Origin: Bacteroidales bacterium
Lineage (GTDB): Bacteria; Bacteroidota; Bacteroidia; Bacteroidales; JAFGXI01
DNA length: 59,786 bases
Assembly: GCA_016936665.1 (NCBI GenBank)
Contig: JAFGXI010000037.1
Location: 1-59,786, forward strand
Direction: 5' to 3'
Part shown: positions 48,146 through 57,245 of the stretch, piece by piece
How the letters are laid out: each line of letters opens with the position of its first letter
Numbering within the stretch: position 1 is the stretch's first letter
Notes under the pieces: generated by a model
Databases searched by the model: none
What the model was told of the DNA's origin: nothing
What the model saw: only the letters and a program-made list of their open reading frames with translations
Position numbers and translations under genes: made by a program

Positions 48146-48148
48146 TTT

Positions 48149-48916
48149 TTAATACCGCTTTAATTCTCCTCCTCCAAAAATGGCAGTGCCTTTTATAATT
48201 AAGTGACCTGAAGGATTTGCTTCTGTGTGATCGAACTCATTGTGCTTATAATTAAAGCCTCCTATAATGCTGTCCACTTCTACTTTCACTTCCCAATCTT
48301 TAGGAACGTGTATTTCCAAGCCGCCAAAAATCATTGAAACATCCAACACTTGAACGCCATCGGCTAGTTTTGCTTTTCGGAAATTATACTTGCCTCCACC
48401 AAATACACAGTTTATTTTTCCACCTTTAAAATTATTGCTAGTAATGTAATAATCGCCACCGCCAAAAATATGATTGGCATCTATGGTATCGATGTCTGAG
48501 TAATCGCCTTTCGAAAATCGTCTTCGCATTTTTCCTTGCCATCGATCGAATCCTTTAAATAGTATGATAAGCCCAACACCTATTAATATTGCGGGGAACA
48601 TCATTTTTTTCATATTAAGCGAAATATCTATCAGCTCCGGTAAAAGGAAAACACCTCCCACTAAAATCATAATAGCGCCACCCATCGATCCCCCTCTTTT
48701 GGTTACAGATACTAAACCAATACCAATTAAAAGAATCTGCCAACTGAACAATATATGAAATAAATAATCCGAAATGTAATCGGTCTGATGCGCGATTAGT
48801 AACAAACCGGCACCCATAAACATAATGGCAGCAAATAAACGGCTCAACGAAGTATGTCTGCTTCTTTTTCTGTAAAACTCGTGCGAAAAATGTTCACGAT
48901 CTCTTTGTGTTCTCAT
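48149..48916 (-). CDS. LiaF-like membrane protein (cell-wall-stress type)
   Basis: The 255-residue protein has four hydrophobic segments in the first ~130 residues, followed by a soluble beta-helical domain with repeated FGGGDYYI, VFGGGKYNFRKA, MIFGGLEIHVP, IIGGFNYKH and AIFGGGELKRY motifs, the pattern of the LiaF/VraT C-terminal domain. In Firmicutes, LiaF inhibits the LiaRS envelope-stress system. Here it is the first gene of an operon with a LytS-type kinase and a LytTR regulator, so it may tune that pair; the role is inferred from context. Confidence 0.82.
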   Translation of the reverse strand: MRTQRDREHFSHEFYRKRSRHTSLSRLFAAIMFMGAGLLLIAHQTDYISDYLFHILFSWQILLIGIGLVSVTKRGGSMGGAIMILVGGVFLLPELIDISLNMKKMMFPAILIGVGLIILFKGFDRWQGKMRRRFSKGDYSDIDTIDANHIFGGGDYYITSNNFKGGKINCVFGGGKYNFRKAKLADGVQVLDVSMIFGGLEIHVPKDWEVKVEVDSIIGGFNYKHNEFDHTEANPSGHLIIKGTAIFGGGELKRY

Positions 48917-49029
48917 AAGATTAAAATTATTAATTATGACCCAAAATTAGAGGGCACGGCTCGGGTATTAAATAGTTTTTCGGCCAACGCACGTCAACAG
49001 TCGGTAAACTGCTAAAATGGATTGTAAAG

Positions 49030-49401
49030 CTACTTTTTAAAAATAAAATATACGGCTAAAATTAAAAACACAAAACCGATTAGATGGTTTATTCTCAGAG
49101 CATCCGTTTTAAAAAACAAAGTCGAGAATAAGGTAAACACAATTAATGTAATCACTTCCTGAATAACCTTCAATTGCCATAAATTAAATGGGCCTCCATT
49201 TTCTATGAAACCAATCCTATTGGCTGGAACTTGGAAAATATATTCAAAAAAAGCAATGCCCCAGCTAATTAATATTATTGCTATCAGCCCTAAACTATTA
49301 AACCAATCCATTTGCTTGAATTTCAAGTGGCCGTACCAAGCAAAAGTCATAAAAGTGTTCGATAAAACCAATAGCATAATGGTTAACAGACCTTTAGCCA
49401 T
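49030..49401 (-). CDS. DMT-superfamily membrane protein (DUF486)
   Basis: The 123-residue protein has four transmembrane helices and the DUF486 family motifs TFAWYGHLKFKQMDW, SWGIAFFEYIFQVPANRIGF and QLKVIQEVITLIVFTLFS. These are small drug/metabolite-transporter-like proteins; the substrate is unknown. It lies 15 bp before the end of the DUF2461 gene in the same direction and is probably cotranscribed with it. Confidence 0.88.
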   Translation of the reverse strand: MAKGLLTIMLLVLSNTFMTFAWYGHLKFKQMDWFNSLGLIAIILISWGIAFFEYIFQVPANRIGFIENGGPFNLWQLKVIQEVITLIVFTLFSTLFFKTDALRINHLIGFVFLILAVYFIFKK

Positions 49402-49416
49402 AAATCGAATAATTAA

Positions 49417-50079
49417 TTATTTAGATAATACTTGATTGAAATAATCGTTCAAAGGTTTTAATATTTTAAAGGATTCGATGCTTTGCGCAAAATAATCATC
49501 ACTTATAAGCTCATCGTCGCTTATCATTTTAAAGAAATCGTATGATTGGTATTTGATAAGATCGATATCTTCAAAATCTTTATTAAAACCTCTTGGTGCA
49601 CCTTTTAGTTTTTCGCCATAAATCTCGGGAAAATGTTGCTTAAATTTAGGCCTATTAATAATGCCTTTGAAGGCTTCCGGATGAGTGTAAATAGCCATTC
49701 TAACTTTTGCCAACAATTCTTTCGATGGCATATGCAAGCCACCGGCCAACAACGACCCATCGGGTTCGATATGTGTATAATATCCGGCATTTAAAGATTT
49801 TCTACCGTCTTTTGCCATGTATGCACCAAAATGTATTTTATAAGGCGTTTTATCTTGTGAAAAACGAATATCGCGATGAATTCTGAAAGTGCAATCTTTG
49901 GCTTTTAAACCTTTCACCTGCTCGTCGAATTGAGCGATAGCATCCATCTGTGCAATTACAAACGATTCAAATGCTTCTTTGGCTCTGTCATAATATGCTT
50001 TATTGTCGTGAAACCATTCTCGATGATTATTGACAACCAAATCTCTTAAAAATTGAAGTACAATCGGGTCTAATTTCAT
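49417..50079 (-). CDS. DUF2461 family protein
   Basis: The 220-residue protein matches DUF2461 throughout: LDPIVLQFLRDLVVNNHREWFHDNKAYYDRAKEAF at the start, FRIHRDIRFSQDKTPYKIHFGAYMA, GYYTHIEPDGSLLAGGLHMPS and APRGFNKDFEDIDLIKYQSYDFF. The function is unknown; it has no signal peptide and is cytoplasmic. It follows the DPP IV gene by 11 bp. Confidence 0.9.
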   Translation of the reverse strand: MKLDPIVLQFLRDLVVNNHREWFHDNKAYYDRAKEAFESFVIAQMDAIAQFDEQVKGLKAKDCTFRIHRDIRFSQDKTPYKIHFGAYMAKDGRKSLNAGYYTHIEPDGSLLAGGLHMPSKELLAKVRMAIYTHPEAFKGIINRPKFKQHFPEIYGEKLKGAPRGFNKDFEDIDLIKYQSYDFFKMISDDELISDDYFAQSIESFKILKPLNDYFNQVLSK

Positions 50080-50090
50080 CTTTTCTTGAT

Positions 50091-52256
50091 TTACAAGTTA
50101 TTTACGATAAATTGACTCATTTTTCTGAACAGATGTAAACGCGTATTTCCGCCATAAATGCCATGATTTTTATTAGGATAAATCATTTCCTGAAAATCTA
50201 TATCTGCTTCGATTAGCAGTTTCGAAAGCTCCATGGTATTTTGCAAATGAACATTGTCGTCGGCACTTCCATGTATAAGTAAATATCGACCTTTCATTTT
50301 TTTAACCAATTCCGGATTAGTTGGCGAATTTGCATCGTACGCTTGAGGGTTTTGATCTGGCAAACCTAAATAGCGTTCACTATATACAGAATCGTAATAT
50401 CTCCAATTGGTTACCGGTGCTACTGCAATTGCCATTTTGAAAATTTCGGGGTATTTTTCTAAACACAAGGTTGACATGTATCCGCCATAACTCCAACCTT
50501 GAATTCCTATCCTTTGGCCATCGACATAAGGCAAAGATTGTAAATAATGTGCTCCAGCTGCTTGATCTTCGGCTTCCAACGCTCCCATTTTTCCATAAGT
50601 TGCCCTTCTGAACTGATAACCACGACCATCGGTTCCCCTATTATCAACAGAGAAAATAATATACCCTTTTTGTGCTAAATAATTATGCCATAAAGCCGTA
50701 TATTCCCACTGATCCATAACAGTTTGGTTGCCAGGCCCACCATAAACCGTCATAAAAACCGGATATTTCTTATTCGGATCGAAATTAGCCGGTTTAATAA
50801 TCCAAGCATTTAAATCATCGCCGTTATCGTTCTTTAAACTAACAAATTCTTTAGGACTCCAATTGTACTTATTCAACAAATCGAACATGGCATTGTTATC
50901 TTTTAGCGAGCGAATCAACTCTCCAGATCCTTTGTATAAGTCAACTTCTGTAGGCGTTGCTGCACTCGACCAAGTGTTGATAAAATATTTGTAACCTGCA
51001 CTAAACTCCACATTATTGACCCCTGCTTTTTCGTTCAAGCACTTTTTCTTGGTTCCATCAATTCCAACACTGTAAAGCATTCTTTGTGTTGGACTGTTTT
51101 CTGTCGAGATGTAATACACCGTTTTTGTTTTTGAATTATAGCCTAAAAAACTAACCACTTCCCAGTTACCTTGTGTAATAGCATTTACTTCTTGACCATT
51201 TATGTCGTATAAATAAAGGTGATTGTAACCTGTTTTCTCATTGCAAAAGATAAAATTTTTACCATCATCGGTAAAAGTAAGAACATCGTAAATTTCTATG
51301 TAAGTATCATTCTTTTCTTCGTATAGCACATTAGTTTTTCCGGTTTGGGTATTTGCCAATAATATTTGCAGGTGATTTTGTAAACGATTCAACACCGGAA
51401 TGCTCAACTTTTCACTACTTTTTGTCCACACAAGTCTGGGAATATATTCATAATCCGATTCAATTTCAATATCGGTAACAGACTTCGAAAACAAATGATA
51501 AACATGAACCGTCACTTTAGAATTATCTTCACCAGCTTTAGGATACTTAAAGCTGTACATTTCAGGATATAAGCCTTCATAAATTGGCATTGTATATTCT
51601 TTTACTTTGCTTTCGTCGAAACGTAAATATGCTATAGACTGTCCGTCTGGAGCCCATTCATAAGCTTGAGCAAAAGAGAACTCTTCCTCATAAACCCAAT
51701 CCGGAGCACCGTTAATAATAGCATTTTTTTCTCCATCGTTGGTAATAGCAACTTCTTTTAAATCGGATAAAGACATCACATATAAATTATTGTCGCGAAC
51801 AAACGCCAAGTGTTTTCCATCCGGAGAAAATTGCATGAGCTGTTGCTTACCATTGCGCGATAGCTCCGTTAATGTTTTTTGTTTGATGTTGTATAAATAA
51901 TAATTGGCTTTATTACTATGACGATATATAGGTTCAATATCGCTGGATAAAAGAACCATAGACTCGTCTTGACTAAAACTATACTCTTCAACATCAAATT
52001 TCAAGTCTGTTTTGATATCACTTAAGCTAAATACATTATTAACTAAAGAACCACTTTTATACTTAAACTTTTTTATTGTATTGTTTTCTAGCACTGTGTA
52101 ATTTTCTCCATCATTCATAGAACGAATGCCATACACAGCGCGAGGATAAAATGAATATGTTTTCCAAATATCTTCTAAAGTGTAATTGGGTTTAGCGTTC
52201 TGCGCATAAGAACTAAAACTTATCAGTGCTAATAAAACTACAACGTATGCTCTCAT
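50091..52256 (-). CDS. Dipeptidyl peptidase IV (S9 serine peptidase)
   Basis: This exported 721-residue peptidase removes X-Pro or X-Ala dipeptides from peptide N-termini. It has a signal peptide (1-18), an N-terminal beta-propeller (about 35-460) and a C-terminal alpha/beta-hydrolase domain. The catalytic Ser is in GIQGWSYGGYMSTL (near residue 588), the Asp in IHGSADDNVHLQ and the His in PNKNHGIYG, all present. The double-Glu motif WVYEEEFSFAQAYEWAPDG of DPP IV, which binds the free N-terminus of the substrate, is also intact. It acts in the periplasm or at the cell surface. Confidence 0.94.
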   Translation of the reverse strand: MRAYVVVLLALISFSSYAQNAKPNYTLEDIWKTYSFYPRAVYGIRSMNDGENYTVLENNTIKKFKYKSGSLVNNVFSLSDIKTDLKFDVEEYSFSQDESMVLLSSDIEPIYRHSNKANYYLYNIKQKTLTELSRNGKQQLMQFSPDGKHLAFVRDNNLYVMSLSDLKEVAITNDGEKNAIINGAPDWVYEEEFSFAQAYEWAPDGQSIAYLRFDESKVKEYTMPIYEGLYPEMYSFKYPKAGEDNSKVTVHVYHLFSKSVTDIEIESDYEYIPRLVWTKSSEKLSIPVLNRLQNHLQILLANTQTGKTNVLYEEKNDTYIEIYDVLTFTDDGKNFIFCNEKTGYNHLYLYDINGQEVNAITQGNWEVVSFLGYNSKTKTVYYISTENSPTQRMLYSVGIDGTKKKCLNEKAGVNNVEFSAGYKYFINTWSSAATPTEVDLYKGSGELIRSLKDNNAMFDLLNKYNWSPKEFVSLKNDNGDDLNAWIIKPANFDPNKKYPVFMTVYGGPGNQTVMDQWEYTALWHNYLAQKGYIIFSVDNRGTDGRGYQFRRATYGKMGALEAEDQAAGAHYLQSLPYVDGQRIGIQGWSYGGYMSTLCLEKYPEIFKMAIAVAPVTNWRYYDSVYSERYLGLPDQNPQAYDANSPTNPELVKKMKGRYLLIHGSADDNVHLQNTMELSKLLIEADIDFQEMIYPNKNHGIYGGNTRLHLFRKMSQFIVNNL

Positions 52257-52448
52257 GATTTTATAAAGTTTATGTTTACTGGCAAAGTTAATAAAAAGGT
52301 CATTATTAATGCCATTAGCAGTTCAAAAGCATAAAAACACAATTACAAAACCTCATTGTTTTTTATTGAAGCACTCATTATTAGTGCGGTTCAGAAATCG
52401 GACTTCCAAAATAATCTTACATTGTTTTATTTATTGTAAGGAAATTTA

Positions 52449-52456
52449 TACATTTG
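52449..52456 (+). promoter_or_regulatory. Candidate promoter (-7 element) for the fatty-acid cluster
   Basis: TACATTTG matches TAnnTTTG, with a TTTT run 20 bp upstream as a weak -33 element. The predicted start near 52462 coincides with in-frame TTG codons (52462 and 52477), so the DUF177 protein must begin here, not at the upstream ATG at 52309. Confidence 0.5.
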
Positions 52457-52476
52457 CAGGCTTGAAACTGAATAAA

Positions 52477-53001
52477 TTGAAAACGCTCATAGAATACAAT
52501 ATTGCCTACATAGGCTTAGCCGAAGGTTCGCATTTTTATTCTTACAAGCCGGACAAAAAGTTCTTTGAAGTATACCCTAACGAAGACATTATATCGTCAG
52601 ATTTAATTGTTGAGTTAGAATTAATTAAAAAAGCGACTCATCTCGAATTACGCTTTAATATTGAAGGGTCGGTAGTGTATATTTGCGACAGATGCAACGA
52701 AACATATAACGATAAGCTTTCTTCAGAGCAGACTATTTATATTAAGTTTGGCGAGGAGTATTCCGAAGAAGACGAAAACTTATATGTACTACCCGACAAT
52801 GATAGCGAGTTTGATGTATCGCCTTTTATAAACGAATTAATTGTTGTTGCTATTCCCATGAAGAAAGTTCATTCGGAAGATGAAAACGGAAATTATACAT
52901 GTGGTGGCAATCTCATAGATTATATTGCAAATACAAAGAATGAAGGGGCAATAGACCCTAGGTGGAATGAATTAAAAAAGTTAAAAGATGGCACATCCTA
53001 A
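52477..53001 (+). CDS. DUF177/YceD family protein
   Basis: The 174-residue protein belongs to DUF177 (YceD), a conserved protein encoded before rpmF that affects 23S rRNA processing in plants and bacteria. It has the family's CDRCNETY cysteine pair and the acidic ISSDLIVELELIKKATHLELRFNIEG strand region; the second CxxC of many relatives is absent. The true start is a TTG at 52477 (MKTLIEYNIAYIGLAEGSH), because the promoter element lies downstream of the ATG at 52309 and the extra N-terminus is unlike the family. It overlaps rpmF by 14 bp. Confidence 0.82.
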   Translation: MKTLIEYNIAYIGLAEGSHFYSYKPDKKFFEVYPNEDIISSDLIVELELIKKATHLELRFNIEGSVVYICDRCNETYNDKLSSEQTIYIKFGEEYSEEDENLYVLPDNDSEFDVSPFINELIVVAIPMKKVHSEDENGNYTCGGNLIDYIANTKNEGAIDPRWNELKKLKDGTS

Positions 53002-53173
53002 AAGAAAAACATCGAAGCAAAGAAAAAACAAAAGAAGAACGCACTATAAAGCAGCGTTTCCTACTTTAGCAAAATGCTCTAACTGTGGTGCAACACACCT
53101 TTACCATACTGTTTGTCCAGAATGCGGGCATTACCGTGGTAAATTAGCAGTAGAAAAAGAAGCAGCTGTATAG
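52988..53173 (+). CDS. rpmF: 50S ribosomal protein L32
   Basis: L32 is a small zinc-ribbon protein of the large ribosomal subunit. The 61 residues begin MAHPKRKTSKQRKNKRRTHY and carry the two Cys pairs CSNCGATHLYHTVCPECGHYRG that bind zinc. It overlaps DUF177 and precedes plsX, the widely conserved order yceD-rpmF-plsX-fabH. Confidence 0.97.
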   Translation: MAHPKRKTSKQRKNKRRTHYKAAFPTLAKCSNCGATHLYHTVCPECGHYRGKLAVEKEAAV

Positions 53174-53198
53174 AGCTGTTCATACAATTTTTTGTAAA

Positions 53199-53221
53199 TT
53201 AAGCCGATTTTGTCGGCTTAA
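53199..53221. promoter_or_regulatory. Stem-loop between rpmF and plsX
   Basis: TTAAGCCGA (53199-53207) pairs with TCGGCTTAA (53213-53221), 9 bp with a TTTTG loop. No T run follows, so it is not a classical terminator; it may be a processing or stability element 12 bp before the plsX ATG. Confidence 0.5.
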
Positions 53222-53233
53222 ATCATTTATTAC

Positions 53234-54184
53234 ATGAGAAAAATTGGAATTGACATAATGGGAGGAGACTACGCTCCAGAAGCAACAACGCTTGGTGTAA
53301 TCGAAGCAAAAAAAGTTCTTCCCGAAGACATTTCCCTCGTACTTATTGGTGATAAAGCAGCCATCGAGGAAATTCTTATAAGAGAAGGCGAAAATGTTGA
53401 TGAGTACGAAATAGCTCACGCCTCTGAGGTTATTTCAATGAACGATCATCCTATAAAAGCTTTTTCTAAAAAACAAGATTCTAGTATTGCTGTAGGATTT
53501 AGATTATTAATGACCAAAAAAATAGATGGTTTTGCAAGTGCAGGCAATACCGGTGCTATGCTAGCGGGTACCATGTACACTGTTAAGCAAGTACCAGGCA
53601 TAATTCGCCCTTGTTTGATTGGTCCTCTTCCTCGCCCCGACGGAAGTTTCGGTATTTTGCTTGACGTTGGATTAAACCCGGATTGTAAACCCGACATATT
53701 GTATCAATATGCCATTCTTGGCGATTTATACGCTAAGCATGTTTACAATGTCGAAAATCCTAAAGTGGCTCTTCTTAACTTAGGCGAAGAAGAAGAAAAA
53801 GGAAGCTTGCTAACCAAAGCAACTTATGAGTTAATGAAAGGAACAACCGATTTTAATTTTGTCGGAAACGTAGAAGGCAACGATTTGTTCGTACCTGGTA
53901 AATCTGATGTAATTATTACCGATGGATTTACCGGAAATGTGGTATTGAAACAATCGGAATCTTTCTATCATTTATTTAAACAACAAGGGATTGATAACGA
54001 ATATATTAATCGATTCAATCCTGATATTTATGGCGGTACCCCTGTTTTAGGTGTTAATGCTCCAATTATTGTTGGGCATGGCGCTTCCAATAAGTTCGCT
54101 ATTAAAAATATGATTTTACATACTAAGAGTGTTATTGAAGCAGGCTTAGTCCAAAAAATCAAAGAAGCTTTTGAAAATGAATAA
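53234..54184 (+). CDS. plsX: Phosphate acyltransferase
   Basis: PlsX converts acyl-ACP to acyl-phosphate for phospholipid synthesis. The 316-residue protein starts [23 protein letters not shown], has [14 protein letters not shown], and [22 protein letters not shown], and ends with the [19 protein letters not shown] motif. It is 60 bp after rpmF and overlaps fabH by 8 bp. Confidence 0.97.
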   Translation: MRKIGIDIMGGDYAPEATTLGVIEAKKVLPEDISLVLIGDKAAIEEILIREGENVDEYEIAHASEVISMNDHPIKAFSKKQDSSIAVGFRLLMTKKIDGFASAGNTGAMLAGTMYTVKQVPGIIRPCLIGPLPRPDGSFGILLDVGLNPDCKPDILYQYAILGDLYAKHVYNVENPKVALLNLGEEEEKGSLLTKATYELMKGTTDFNFVGNVEGNDLFVPGKSDVIITDGFTGNVVLKQSESFYHLFKQQGIDNEYINRFNPDIYGGTPVLGVNAPIIVGHGASNKFAIKNMILHTKSVIEAGLVQKIKEAFENE

Positions 54185-55175
54185 AATAAATGCTGTAATT
54201 ACCGGTGTACAAGGCTATTTGCCCGATTATATTTTAACCAACGAAGAACTTTCTACAATGATGGACACCTCCGACGAGTGGATTATGACTCGTATCGGAA
54301 TAAAAACCAGACACATTTTAAAAGGAGAAGGTAAAGGAACATCGGATATGGCTGCTGAAGCGGTTAAAGGACTTCTTGAAAAAACAAATACAAAACCTGA
54401 AGAAGTTGACTTGTTAATTTGTGCAACAGTAACACCAGATATGCAGTTCCCTGCAACAGCAAATATTATTGCCGATAAAGCCGGTATTCGCAATGCTTTC
54501 AATTTTGATATCAATGCCGCATGTTCGGGCTTCTTATATAGTGTAGTTACTGGTTCTAAATACATCGAATCCGGACAATACAAAAAAGTTATAGTTGTAG
54601 GTGCCGATAAAATGTCTTCTATAGTAGACTATACCGATAGATCTGTTGCACCAATTTTTGGAGACTCAGCAGGGGCTATCATGCTCGAACCCACCACAGA
54701 AGATTATGGCATTATGGATGCCATTCTTCAATCGGATGGCGTTGGAAGAGTTCACCTACACCAAAAAGCCGGAGGTTCAGTTAAACCTGCCAGCCACGAA
54801 ACAGTCGATGCAAGAGAACATTTTATTTATCAAGAAGGACAAGCTGTTTTCAAATGGGCAGTAAGCAAAATGGCAGACGTTTCTGTCGAAATGATGAAAA
54901 AGCACGACATTGCTCCTAGCGATTTAGCATGGTTAGTTCCACATCAGGCTAACATGAGAATTATTGAAGCAACTGCAAAACGTATGGGTATAGAAAAAGA
55001 GCAAGTGATGATTAACATCGAACGCTATGGTAATACCACCGGAGGAACCTTACCTCTTTGTTTGTGGGATTATGAATCTCAATTAAAAAAAGGTGATAAA
55101 CTTATACTTGCTGCTTTTGGTGGAGGATTCACATGGGGTGCAGTTTATGTAAAATGGGGATATAATCCCAAATAA
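54177..55175 (+). CDS. fabH: 3-oxoacyl-[acyl-carrier-protein] synthase III
   Basis: FabH starts fatty-acid synthesis by condensing acetyl-CoA or a branched acyl-CoA with malonyl-ACP. The 332-residue protein has the catalytic Cys in [11 protein letters not shown] (Cys116), the His in VPHQANMRI and the Asn in [10 protein letters not shown], forming the complete Cys-His-Asn triad. I use the ATG at 54177 ([19 protein letters not shown]), which overlaps the plsX stop by 8 bp. accB follows after 31 bp, so acetyl-CoA carboxylase genes are coupled to the first elongation enzyme. Confidence 0.97.
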   Translation: MNKINAVITGVQGYLPDYILTNEELSTMMDTSDEWIMTRIGIKTRHILKGEGKGTSDMAAEAVKGLLEKTNTKPEEVDLLICATVTPDMQFPATANIIADKAGIRNAFNFDINAACSGFLYSVVTGSKYIESGQYKKVIVVGADKMSSIVDYTDRSVAPIFGDSAGAIMLEPTTEDYGIMDAILQSDGVGRVHLHQKAGGSVKPASHETVDAREHFIYQEGQAVFKWAVSKMADVSVEMMKKHDIAPSDLAWLVPHQANMRIIEATAKRMGIEKEQVMINIERYGNTTGGTLPLCLWDYESQLKKGDKLILAAFGGGFTWGAVYVKWGYNPK

Positions 55176-55206
55176 CATCACAAAATTAATTTAATTAGAA
55201 AATCAA

Positions 55207-55725
55207 ATGGATATGAATTACTCGGAACTTCAAGATTTTATTAAAGCCGTTGCAAAATCAGGTGCAACCGAAGTTAAAATAGAGAGTGAAGGTTTAAATA
55301 TAACCATCAAAACTGCTCCAAAAGGAAAAACAACAGAGACTATTGTTCAACAAATTCCGGTAGCTGCTCAAATTCCTCAAGCAATGCAAGCTCCTCAAAC
55401 AATGGTTACTCAAGTTGCTCCGCAAGCACCATTAACCGTTTCTGAAGCTCCAGCGGCTCCAGCTAAAGACAACGACGAGTCAAAATACATTACTATCAAA
55501 GCGCCTATGGTCGGTACTTTCTACAGAAAACCTTCACCGGATAAACCGGTATTTGTAAATGTAGGTGACACAGTAGCTCCAGGCAAAGTAATCTGTATTT
55601 TAGAAGCTATGAAATTATTTAACGAAATTGAATCTGAAGTATCAGGTACAATTGTTAAAGTATTAGTTGACGACGCTTCTCCTGTAGAATACGATCAACC
55701 TCTATACTTGGTCGATCCATCTTAA
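55207..55725 (+). CDS. accB: Biotin carboxyl carrier protein of acetyl-CoA carboxylase
   Basis: AccB carries the biotin that moves carboxyl groups between AccC and the carboxyltransferase. The 172-residue protein has a variable Pro/Ala/Gln-rich linker (about 52-90) and the biotinyl domain, with biotin attached to Lys136 in ILEAMKLFNEIES. The N-terminal YSELQDFIKAVAKSGATEVKIE opening is typical. accC lies 62 bp downstream and the gap contains a short stem-loop. Confidence 0.96.
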   Translation: MDMNYSELQDFIKAVAKSGATEVKIESEGLNITIKTAPKGKTTETIVQQIPVAAQIPQAMQAPQTMVTQVAPQAPLTVSEAPAAPAKDNDESKYITIKAPMVGTFYRKPSPDKPVFVNVGDTVAPGKVICILEAMKLFNEIESEVSGTIVKVLVDDASPVEYDQPLYLVDPS

Positions 55726-55740
55726 AATGAATTTATAAAT

Positions 55741-55761
55741 GGATTGATTGGAAATCAATCC
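55741..55761. promoter_or_regulatory. Intercistronic stem-loop between accB and accC
   Basis: GGATTGATT (55741-55749) pairs with AATCAATCC (55753-55761) around a GGA loop, with no T run. It may affect accB/accC mRNA stability or relative expression. Confidence 0.5.
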
Positions 55762-55787
55762 TATGTTACATTTTAAAATCGTCAATT

Positions 55788-57125
55788 ATGTTTAATAAAA
55801 TATTAATCGCCAATAGAGGCGAGATTGCTTTACGCGTAATTAGAACATGTAAAGAAATGGGAATTCAAACGGTTGCCGTTTATTCTACTGCCGACAAAGA
55901 CAGTCTACATGTTCGCTTTGCCGATGAGGCTGTTTGCATTGGCCCGGCTCCAAGCTCGCAATCTTATTTAAATATTCCGGCTATCATTTCTGCAGCAGAA
56001 ATTACCAATGCCGATGCTATTCATCCTGGATATGGGTTTTTAGCAGAAAATTCAAAATTTGCAAGAATTTGCAAAGAACACGAAATTAAATTTATTGGCC
56101 CAGAAGCTGAAATGATCGATAAAATGGGCGATAAAGCAACTGCAAAATCGACTATGAAAGCCGCTGGAGTTCCTACAATTCCAGGTTCCGATGGTTTGGT
56201 TGATAGCATTGCTGAAGCTAAAAAATTAGCTAAAAAAATGGGATACCCTGTCATTCTTAAAGCAACAGCCGGTGGTGGTGGAAAAGGAATGAGAGAAGTA
56301 TGGAAAGAAGAAGATATGGAAAAAGCATGGGATTCAGCAAAAAGTGAATCTGGTGCAGCTTTCGGAAACGACGGATTATATCTGGAAAAATTTGTTGTAA
56401 ATCCAAGACATATCGAAATTCAAATAATAGGAGACCAATTCGGCACAGTAGCTCATTTATCTGAAAGAGATTGTTCGGTACAAAGACGTCATCAAAAATT
56501 GATTGAAGAAACGCCATCTCCTTTTATGACTGATGAGTTGAGAGAAAAAATGGGTAACGCTGCTGTTAAAGCCGCTAAATCTATTAACTATGAAGGCGTT
56601 GGTACTATAGAGTTCTTGGTAGATAGCGACAGAAATTTCTACTTTATGGAAATGAATACTCGTATTCAAGTAGAACATCCCATCACAGAGGAAGTTATTA
56701 ATTACGACTTAATTCGTGAACAAATAAAAGTGGCCGCAGGTATTGAAATATCCGGGAAAAATTATTTCCCTCAGATGCATGCTATAGAATGCCGAATTAA
56801 TGCAGAAGATCCTTATAAAAATTTCATGCCGTCACCAGGCAAAATTACAGAATTACACAAACCGGGTGGACATGGTATTAGAGTCGATACACACGTATAT
56901 GCAGGTTATTCTATTCCACCAAATTACGATTCTATGATTGCTAAATTAATAGCTGTAGCTCAAACAAGAGAAGAGGCTATTGCCAAAATGAGAAGAGCTC
57001 TTAAAGAATTTGTAATTGAAGGCATTAAAACAACCGTTCCATTCCATAAACAAATGATGAAGGAAAAAGCCTTTGTTGATGGAGATTATACCACCAAGTT
57101 TATGGATACATTTGAAATGAAATAA
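55788..57125 (+). CDS. accC: Biotin carboxylase subunit of acetyl-CoA carboxylase
   Basis: AccC uses ATP and bicarbonate to carboxylate the biotin of AccB. The 445-residue ATP-grasp protein starts [19 protein letters not shown], has the glycine-rich loop [14 protein letters not shown], the [19 protein letters not shown] motif, and [17 protein letters not shown] with catalytic Glu and Arg. Length and motifs are complete. A strong terminator follows 7 bp downstream, closing the cluster. Confidence 0.97.
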   Translation: MFNKILIANRGEIALRVIRTCKEMGIQTVAVYSTADKDSLHVRFADEAVCIGPAPSSQSYLNIPAIISAAEITNADAIHPGYGFLAENSKFARICKEHEIKFIGPEAEMIDKMGDKATAKSTMKAAGVPTIPGSDGLVDSIAEAKKLAKKMGYPVILKATAGGGGKGMREVWKEEDMEKAWDSAKSESGAAFGNDGLYLEKFVVNPRHIEIQIIGDQFGTVAHLSERDCSVQRRHQKLIEETPSPFMTDELREKMGNAAVKAAKSINYEGVGTIEFLVDSDRNFYFMEMNTRIQVEHPITEEVINYDLIREQIKVAAGIEISGKNYFPQMHAIECRINAEDPYKNFMPSPGKITELHKPGGHGIRVDTHVYAGYSIPPNYDSMIAKLIAVAQTREEAIAKMRRALKEFVIEGIKTTVPFHKQMMKEKAFVDGDYTTKFMDTFEMK

Positions 57126-57132
57126 TCAATTC

Positions 57133-57162
57133 AAAGACCGACCTTCAAGTCGGTCTTTTTTT
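57133..57162 (+). terminator. Rho-independent terminator after accC
   Basis: AAAGACCGAC (57133-57142) pairs with GTCGGTCTTT (57149-57158), 10 bp with a 6-nt loop, followed by a T run to 57162. It closes the DUF177-to-accC transcript. Confidence 0.93.
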
Positions 57163-57218
57163 GCAATGAATTTAATTATTTTTAAAACTAGCATACCTAA
57201 TGCCTTAGTTCAAATTTG

Positions 57219-57226
57219 TATCTTTG
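57219..57226 (+). promoter_or_regulatory. Candidate promoter (-7 element) for the cyclophilin gene
   Basis: TATCTTTG, an exact TAnnTTTG match, lies 19 bp before the ATG at 57246. The -33 side is weak. It also lies in the only gap downstream of the accC terminator. Confidence 0.5.
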
Positions 57227-57245
57227 GCTCTTTAATTTTAATACA

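Noticed and set aside
53199..53221. Terminator between rpmF and plsX
   Set aside because: The stem has no following T run and the downstream genes belong to the same conserved cluster.
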